From: Afifellaceae bacterium
GTDB lineage: Bacteria > Pseudomonadota > Alphaproteobacteria > Rhizobiales > Afifellaceae
Length of the DNA: 64,000 nucleotides
NCBI GenBank assembly: GCA_028284625.1
Contig: JANQRH010000007.1
Coordinates: forward strand, 62,001 to 126,000
Reading direction: 5' to 3'
Shown in pieces: positions 59,191 to 64,000 of this stretch; the first letter of the stretch is position 1; each line of letters opens with the position of its first letter. The position numbers were made by a program, and so were the translations under genes. A model generated the notes under the pieces. That model made no database searches. It was not told the DNA's origin and was given only the letters and a program-made list of their open reading frames with translations.

Positions 59191-60008
59191 GCATTCGCAA
59201 CATCCTGGTCGCCTTCAACGGGGGCGACGCATCGGTTTCGGCGCTGAGATACGCCGCATCATTGGCGAGCAGAAATGGTGGCCATGTCACCGCAATTCTC
59301 GCGCACGCCGCGCGTGACGATTACGCCAGCCAGAGCCGCTGGATATCTAAGGAGACGGTTCGCATCCTCGCCAGCGCTAACGAAGAGATCCTGAGCGCGA
59401 TCGAGGCCGGTTTCCACGAGATCAAAGGCGATCTCGGCATCGGGGACCGCGTGCACTTTCGTCGCTTGAACGGCCGGGTCGACGCCGTGCTGGCCAAGTT
59501 CGCGCGCAACTTCGACCTCGTTGTCGTCGGCCGTTATGCCCAGAAGGGCGTCGACGGCCATGTCAGCGTGCATCCCGATCGCGTGGCGATGATCGCCGGA
59601 CGCCCGGTTTTGATTGTCCCGCCCGGCTTCGATGCGGCCGCCGCACACCATCACGCCGTGATCGCCTGGGACGGCGGACGGGCCGCCGCGCGGGCCATGT
59701 CGGATGCCATGGCGTTTCTGGAGGAGGACGGCCGCGTGTCGGTCATCACCGTCGGCGATGCCGTGGAGCCGGAAGCGTTTGCCGATCTTGCGGCGCATCT
59801 CTCCCGGCACGGCATCAAGTCCACGGTCGAGACCTTGGAGCCGTCGGGCAGCATCGGCGAGACGATCGTATCCTACTGCACCGCGCACGATGCGGGCCTT
59901 CTGGTGATGGGTGCCTACGAGCACAGCAAGTTCCGCTCAGACCTCTTGGGCGGCGTGACGTTGCAGGTTACGTCGCTGAGCCCGGTGCCCATCCTGCTTT
60001 CCCACTAG
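59187..60008 (+). CDS. Universal stress protein, tandem UspA type
   Basis: The 273-residue protein has two UspA domains. The first opens [30 protein letters not shown]. The second opens [24 protein letters not shown] and ends with the ATP-loop-like [15 protein letters not shown]. The ATG overlaps the stop of the PrpF-like gene. Usp genes often accompany tripartite tricarboxylate and TRAP transporters, and a regulatory ATP/AMP-sensing role in the operon is plausible. Confidence 0.9.
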   Translation: MSIRNILVAFNGGDASVSALRYAASLASRNGGHVTAILAHAARDDYASQSRWISKETVRILASANEEILSAIEAGFHEIKGDLGIGDRVHFRRLNGRVDAVLAKFARNFDLVVVGRYAQKGVDGHVSVHPDRVAMIAGRPVLIVPPGFDAAAAHHHAVIAWDGGRAAARAMSDAMAFLEEDGRVSVITVGDAVEPEAFADLAAHLSRHGIKSTVETLEPSGSIGETIVSYCTAHDAGLLVMGAYEHSKFRSDLLGGVTLQVTSLSPVPILLSH

Positions 60009-60031
60009 CTGGCCGCAGCGGCGAAACGCCG

Positions 60032-61015
60032 ATGAAGGTTCACATCCTCGACGATTGGTTCGACACGCTGCGGCGCCTTCCGTGCTTCAAGAAACTCGCC
60101 GACCACGACGTCACGGTCTGGACGGACCATGTCGAAGACCCGGGTGTGCTGGCCGATCGCCTGGCTGAAGCGGAGGCGCTGGTCCTCTTTCGTGAGCGTA
60201 CGCGGATCACCGCCGATCTGCTTACACGCCTTCCCCGCCTGGCCTTGATCAGCCAACGCAGCGTCTATCCGCATATCGATATCGACGCCTGCACTGCTAA
60301 TGGCGTACTCGTGTGCTCCAACATGCATGCCGGCACGCCGTCTTATGCGGCCGCCGAGCTCACCTGGGCCCTGATCCTTGCCGCGATGCGCCGGATCCCG
60401 CAGCAGGTGGCGTCCCTGAAGGCGGGGCGGTGGCAATCGGGTGTTGGCAAGACGCTGAAGGGCCGCCGGCTGGGGCTCTACGGCTATGGCCGCATCGCCA
60501 AGACGGTCGCCGGCTTTGCCGAGGCATTTGGCATGGAGATTGTGTGGTGGGGATCGGAGGACGGCCGCGCCAGGGCGCAGGCGGACGGCATGACGGTCGC
60601 CGCCAGCCGGACTGCATTCTTCAGCGATTGCGATGTGGTTTCGCTTCATGTCCGGTTGACGCCGGCAACGAGGGGGATCGTCACCCGCGCCGACCTTGAA
60701 GGCATGCGGCCCGATGCGCTCTTTGTGAACACATCGCGCGCCGGCCTCGTCGAGACAGGCGCGCTGCTCGCTGCCCTCAATGCCGGCCGGCCGGGCATGG
60801 CGGCGATCGATGTGTTTGACACCGAGCCGATGACCGACCCGTCCGATCCGCTGCTTGCGCATCCGCACCTCATCGCCACGCCGCATATCGGCTACGTGAC
60901 GGAGGACGAGTTCGATCTTCAGTTCGCCGACATTTTCGATCAGGTGAACGCCTTCACCACCGGCGCGCCGATCCACGTGATCAATCCGGAGGTTTGGGCG
61001 GCTCAGGCACGCTGA
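60032..61015 (+). CDS. D-2-hydroxyacid dehydrogenase
   Basis: The 327-residue protein has the NAD-binding motif [21 protein letters not shown] (third Gly replaced by Ala) and the catalytic triad of the family: Arg in [12 protein letters not shown], Glu in DVFDTEP and His in ATPHIGY. It reduces a 2-oxoacid or oxidises a D-2-hydroxyacid in the cytoplasm; PGDH and glyoxylate reductase are related. It is 23 bp after the Usp gene and closes the operon. Its 3' end overlaps the convergent AbrB-family gene by 35 bp. Confidence 0.92.
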   Translation: MKVHILDDWFDTLRRLPCFKKLADHDVTVWTDHVEDPGVLADRLAEAEALVLFRERTRITADLLTRLPRLALISQRSVYPHIDIDACTANGVLVCSNMHAGTPSYAAAELTWALILAAMRRIPQQVASLKAGRWQSGVGKTLKGRRLGLYGYGRIAKTVAGFAEAFGMEIVWWGSEDGRARAQADGMTVAASRTAFFSDCDVVSLHVRLTPATRGIVTRADLEGMRPDALFVNTSRAGLVETGALLAALNAGRPGMAAIDVFDTEPMTDPSDPLLAHPHLIATPHIGYVTEDEFDLQFADIFDQVNAFTTGAPIHVINPEVWAAQAR

Positions 61016-62054
61016 TGTCGCGCCGCCGGCCGGCGAAGAGCCCGACCGCCAGCGGCGCGCCGATGATCACCACGACAATGCGGGTGAGATGGTGGGCGAT
61101 CACATAGCCAAGGTCGGCGCCTGACACGATGGCAAGCACCGTCAGCTCCGCCTGACCGCCCGGCGCGAACGCCAGGAAAGCGTTTGTCGGCGCCGCCAGC
61201 CCGATGAGGATAACAATTTCCGTCAGAAGCGCGGTCAAAGCAGCAAGGATCAGCACGAAGGCGATCGCCGATGCGACGACGCGGCGAAGCTCGACGAGCG
61301 TGACGCCGACATAGGACACGCCGATTCCCATGCCGATGAAGAACTGCGCGGCGAGAATGGCCTCCGACGGTGGGCGGTAGTGGATGATCCCCATCAGCGA
61401 AAGGATCGCCGTTACGATGAGCGGTCCGAGGATCGATGCGCCGAAGAGACCGATCCGCTCGCCGCCCTTCCAGCCGATGATTGCGGCGAACGCCATCACG
61501 ATAAGCTCGAACGCGGGAAGGTCCGCCGCCGGCTCGCCCATCGGTTGGTCCAGCGACGCGCCGAAGAACGACGTCAGAACGATCGGCGCGATCGTCACGA
61601 TCACCAGGACACGCGTGGCATGGATCAGCGACAGCGCCCGTACGTCGCCGCCGGCGGCGCCGCCGAAAACGACCATGTCCTGCAATCCGCCGGGCATGGC
61701 GGCGTAATAGGCGGTGGTGCGATCAAGCCGGCAGAGGCGTGAAAAGAACGGCACGCCGATAAGGGCGATGAGCGCGATGTAAGGCGGGATCAGCGCCACG
61801 GACATCGCCATCTGTGGCAACTGGCCGATCACATCGGGTGTAATCGAGGCACCGACGGCCACGCCGAGGATGGTCCGCGCGCCGACGGATATCTGCCCCA
61901 ATCCCTTGAGCTGCATGCCGCCCAGCGCTGCGGCAAGGCAGGCGAACATCGGCCCGAACAGGAAAGGAAGGGGCAGCCCAAGGGCGTACGCGATTGCCGT
62001 CCCGATCGCCGCGACGATGACGGTCTGCAACCTCCTTGCGGCGTTTGTCTTCAA
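60981..62054 (-). CDS. AbrB-family integral membrane protein
   Basis: The start is TTG 62054, 8 nt after AAAGG and just inside the first helix; the open frame runs to 62180 but would cover the GntR operator and is implausible. The 357-residue protein has about ten hydrophobic segments and the duplicated AbrB pattern ([16 protein letters not shown], then [35 protein letters not shown] and [15 protein letters not shown]). The family (formerly 'ammonia monooxygenase') has no proven substrate but often occurs next to tricarboxylate transporters. It is divergent from the GntR gene and probably controlled by it. Confidence 0.87.
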   Translation of the reverse strand: MKTNAARRLQTVIVAAIGTAIAYALGLPLPFLFGPMFACLAAALGGMQLKGLGQISVGARTILGVAVGASITPDVIGQLPQMAMSVALIPPYIALIALIGVPFFSRLCRLDRTTAYYAAMPGGLQDMVVFGGAAGGDVRALSLIHATRVLVIVTIAPIVLTSFFGASLDQPMGEPAADLPAFELIVMAFAAIIGWKGGERIGLFGASILGPLIVTAILSLMGIIHYRPPSEAILAAQFFIGMGIGVSYVGVTLVELRRVVASAIAFVLILAALTALLTEIVILIGLAAPTNAFLAFAPGGQAELTVLAIVSGADLGYVIAHHLTRIVVVIIGAPLAVGLFAGRRRDISVPEPPKPPD

Positions 62055-62100
62055 GCGAAAACCTTTAGCAACTCGAAACTCTTGACCCGGTGTGCAGAGA

Positions 62101-62120
62101 TTGTATACAGGTGTATACAA
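62101..62120. promoter_or_regulatory. GntR (FCD) operator
   Basis: TTGTATACAGGTGTATACAA has perfect 8-bp inverted arms around AGGT. TTGTATACAA-type palindromes are the normal targets of FCD-type GntR regulators. It lies 46 bp from the AbrB-family start and 23 bp from the GntR start, so the regulator would control both directions. Confidence 0.8.
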
Positions 62121-62143
62121 TACGGCAAGGCCAAGTGAGACAC

Positions 62144-62824
62144 GTGCCCGATATCGATCAGTCGCATCGCGATCCGCCACACGGGCAGGGCGCCTATGAG
62201 CGGTTGTTGAGCGAGATTGCCGCCGGCGCTTTGCAGCCGGGAGATCGGCTGACCGAGACGGACCTGGCCGACCGGCTGCAGATCAGCCGCACGCCCGTGC
62301 GCGAAGCGATCCGCCAGTTGGAGGCCGATGGGCTTGTCACCCACAAGCCGCGTGTCGGTGCTGCCGTCCGCACGCTGGACTACTCGGAGGTCATGGAGCT
62401 CTACGATATGCGCGCCGTGCTGGAAGGCGCGGCGGCAAGTCTGGCGGCGCGTGCTGCGTCCGATATCGAGATCGCCGAGCTTGAAGCCATCAACGCGGAA
62501 TTGGCGGACGCGACGACGGACGGACAACGCGCCTTTCAGCTGAACCGTCATTTCCATGCGGCACTTCTGGATGCTGCGCGCAACCGCTTCCTCGCCAAGT
62601 CCGTGAGCACGATGCAGAAGACGCTGATGATCCTCGGCCCGTCTACGCTGCAGGAATCTGCGCGCGTTCAGGAGGCCGTGACCGAGCACAGCGCCGTTCT
62701 GGAGGCGCTGCGCGCTAGGGACGGCGACAGTGCCGAGGCGGCTATGCGCGCGCATATCAAGGCGTCGCATCGTACGCGTCTCCATCAGTTGAGAACGCGC
62801 GCCCGGCCCCTCAACAGCGAATGA
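62144..62824 (+). CDS. GntR-family regulator, FCD subfamily
   Basis: I start at GTG 62144; the frame is open upstream but includes the operator. The 226-residue protein has the GntR winged helix (YERLLSEIAAGALQPGDRLTETDLADRLQISRTPVREAIRQLEADGL) and an FCD ligand domain with the Asp and His metal ligands (LYDMRAVLEGAAASLAA, RHFHAALLDAARN, VTEHSAVLEAL). FCD proteins usually bind a carboxylate at this metal. It overlaps the tcuA-like gene by 4 bp, so both are made from one message, as with TcuR control of tricarballylate use, although TcuR itself is of LysR type. Confidence 0.92.
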   Translation: MPDIDQSHRDPPHGQGAYERLLSEIAAGALQPGDRLTETDLADRLQISRTPVREAIRQLEADGLVTHKPRVGAAVRTLDYSEVMELYDMRAVLEGAAASLAARAASDIEIAELEAINAELADATTDGQRAFQLNRHFHAALLDAARNRFLAKSVSTMQKTLMILGPSTLQESARVQEAVTEHSAVLEALRARDGDSAEAAMRAHIKASHRTRLHQLRTRARPLNSE

Positions 62825-64000
62825 CCAGGCGCTGCATGCGGGACGTTAGAAACACAGCAAACGGGACGTGGGACGTCATTGTTGTCGGTGGCGGCAATGC
62901 CGCTTTGTGCGCGGCGATCAGTGCGGCGGAAATGGGCGTGCGCGTGCTTCTCCTGGAGGGCGCACCGAAACCTTATCGTGGCGGCAACAGCCGCCACACG
63001 CGTAACTTTCGCTGCATGCATCGCGCGCCTCGATCGGTCCTCACGGAGACTTACGAGGAGGAGGAATATTTCGACGACCTGATGCGAGTGACCGGCGGAA
63101 ACACCGATGAAAAGCTGGCGCGCCTCGTCATCCGATCGTCGGAGGATTGCCTTGAATGGATGACGGCGCGCGGCGTGCGTTTCCAGCCGTCGCTCTCCGG
63201 GACGCTAAGCCTTTCACGCACAAACGCTTTTTTCCTCGGTGGCGGCAAGGCGCTCGTCAACGCCTATTACAACAAGGCGGAGGATCTCGGCGTTACAATC
63301 GCCTACGAGGCGCCGGTCACCGATGTCCTGGTCAACGACAATCGCTTTGTCGGCGTTGTGGTCCAGGAGGCGAATTCCGAACGCGTCATTGAAGGGCGAG
63401 CCTGCGTTATTGCCGCTGGCGGGTTCCAGGCCGACCTCGACTGGCTGGCGCGGGCATGGGGCCCGTCCGCGCGCAACTTTCTGATCCGCGGCACACCCTA
63501 TAATCGCGGCGTCGTCCTCAAAGCCATGCTCGACCAGGGCGCCACAAGCGTCGGCGACCCAACGCAATGCCACGCCGTCGCCATCGATGGGCGCGCCCCA
63601 AAATTCGATGGCGGCATCGTCACGCGGTTGGACTGCGTGCCGTTTTCCGTCGTCGTCAATCGCGACGGTGAGCGCTTCTATGACGAAGGCGAGGATGTTT
63701 GGCCGAAGCGCTATGCCATCTGGGGCCGCCTGGTCGCCGCCCAGCCGGATCAGGTGGCCTACGCCATCATCGATTCCAGAAGCCTCGATTTGTTCATGCC
63801 CTCCGTCTTTCCGCCGGAGAAGGCCGACTCGATCGAGGAGCTTGGCGACAAGCTTGGTATCTCCGGCGCCAAGCTGTCTCAGACGATTGCCGCGTTCAAC
63901 GCGGCCTGCCGTGACGGTACCTTCCGTCCGACCGAGCTGGACGGTCTGGCGACAGAAGGCATCGAGCCGCCGAAGACCAACTGGGCGCGCCCGATCTCCG
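62821..64000 (+). CDS. tcuA: FAD-dependent tricarballylate dehydrogenase TcuA-like (3' end outside window)
   Basis: The frame opens at ATG 62821 inside the GntR stop (ATG 62836 is an alternative) and is still open at 64000, giving 393 residues. The FAD site VIVVGGGNAALCAAISAAEMG is followed by YRGGNSRHTRNFRCMH, VTGGNTDEKLARLVI, FFLGGGKALVNAYY and VIAAGGFQADLDWLA, a close fit to the TcuA pattern as I remember it. TcuA oxidises tricarballylate to cis-aconitate. The membrane partner TcuB would be expected just beyond the edge. Other fumarate-reductase-like flavoproteins are a less likely alternative. Confidence 0.82.
   Translation, partial: MTRRCMRDVRNTANGTWDVIVVGGGNAALCAAISAAEMGVRVLLLEGAPKPYRGGNSRHTRNFRCMHRAPRSVLTETYEEEEYFDDLMRVTGGNTDEKLARLVIRSSEDCLEWMTARGVRFQPSLSGTLSLSRTNAFFLGGGKALVNAYYNKAEDLGVTIAYEAPVTDVLVNDNRFVGVVVQEANSERVIEGRACVIAAGGFQADLDWLARAWGPSARNFLIRGTPYNRGVVLKAMLDQGATSVGDPTQCHAVAIDGRAPKFDGGIVTRLDCVPFSVVVNRDGERFYDEGEDVWPKRYAIWGRLVAAQPDQVAYAIIDSRSLDLFMPSVFPPEKADSIEELGDKLGISGAKLSQTIAAFNAACRDGTFRPTELDGLATEGIEPPKTNWARPIS

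Overview
The window is GC-rich, densely coded DNA that most resembles a chromosomal segment of an alphaproteobacterium of the order Hyphomicrobiales (Rhizobiales). The reasons are the family types present (TRAP and tripartite tricarboxylate transporters, acdR-acdS, the imelysin iron operon with an Irr/ICE-like box) and four copies of the palindromic 'GCATGATCCCGAAAAGTGG' repeat typical of that order. No tRNA, rRNA, CRISPR array, phage or transposase gene was recognised.

Layout. 1-4737 (minus strand): a four-gene two-component set (hybrid kinase, single REC protein, kinase with an N-terminal REC domain, tandem-REC regulator cut by the window edge). 5075-13883: a LacI-controlled sugar ABC operon (binding protein, two unusual permeases, GH63-type glucosyl/mannosylglycerate hydrolase-like enzyme, ATPase), with a divergent ThuA-like gene and a GIY-YIG nuclease gene at the 3' end. 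14009-16469: a secreted SecD-P1-like protein, then divergent acdR and acdS (ACC deaminase). 16546-22075 (minus): an iron-type operon (unknown Cys/His-rich protein, imelysin, di-haem DUF1111 protein, second imelysin, DUF1513 protein) behind an Irr-box-like palindrome. 22472-28108: a second sugar ABC operon without an ATPase gene but with a class I aldolase-like protein and a PfkB kinase. 28254-34068 (minus): fasciclin protein, LeuA-like carboxyltransferase, a TRAP transporter and an OsmC protein.

34393-38564: a VOC/membrane fusion protein and a second TRAP transporter. 38697-43475: a four-gene coenzyme F420 biosynthesis operon, cofE-cofD-cofC-fbiC, joined by three 4-bp overlaps; this is uncommon in Proteobacteria. 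43579-46928: a polyol-type SDR dehydrogenase, a D-ribulokinase-like FGGY kinase and an NmrA-like protein. 46945-51292 (minus): an RND efflux pump and its adaptor. 51362-52318: a small ion channel and an orphan membrane protein.

52544-64000: a tricarboxylate uptake and catabolism region: TctD/TctE two-component system, TctC binding protein, fused TctA-TctB permease, PrpF-like isomerase, universal stress protein, D-2-hydroxyacid dehydrogenase, divergent AbrB-family membrane protein and FCD-type GntR regulator with a clear palindromic operator between them, then a TcuA-like tricarballylate dehydrogenase running off the window. Together these suggest import of a tricarballylate- or aconitate-like compound and its conversion to a TCA intermediate.

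The most notable items are the F420 operon, the tricarboxylate island with its fused permease, the DUF11-like domain inside an ABC permease, the 1.4-kb segment between 25-bp direct repeats, and the composite palindromic repeats that supply stop codons and possibly a ribosome binding site to neighbouring genes. All family calls come from reading the translated sequences by eye; no database search was run.
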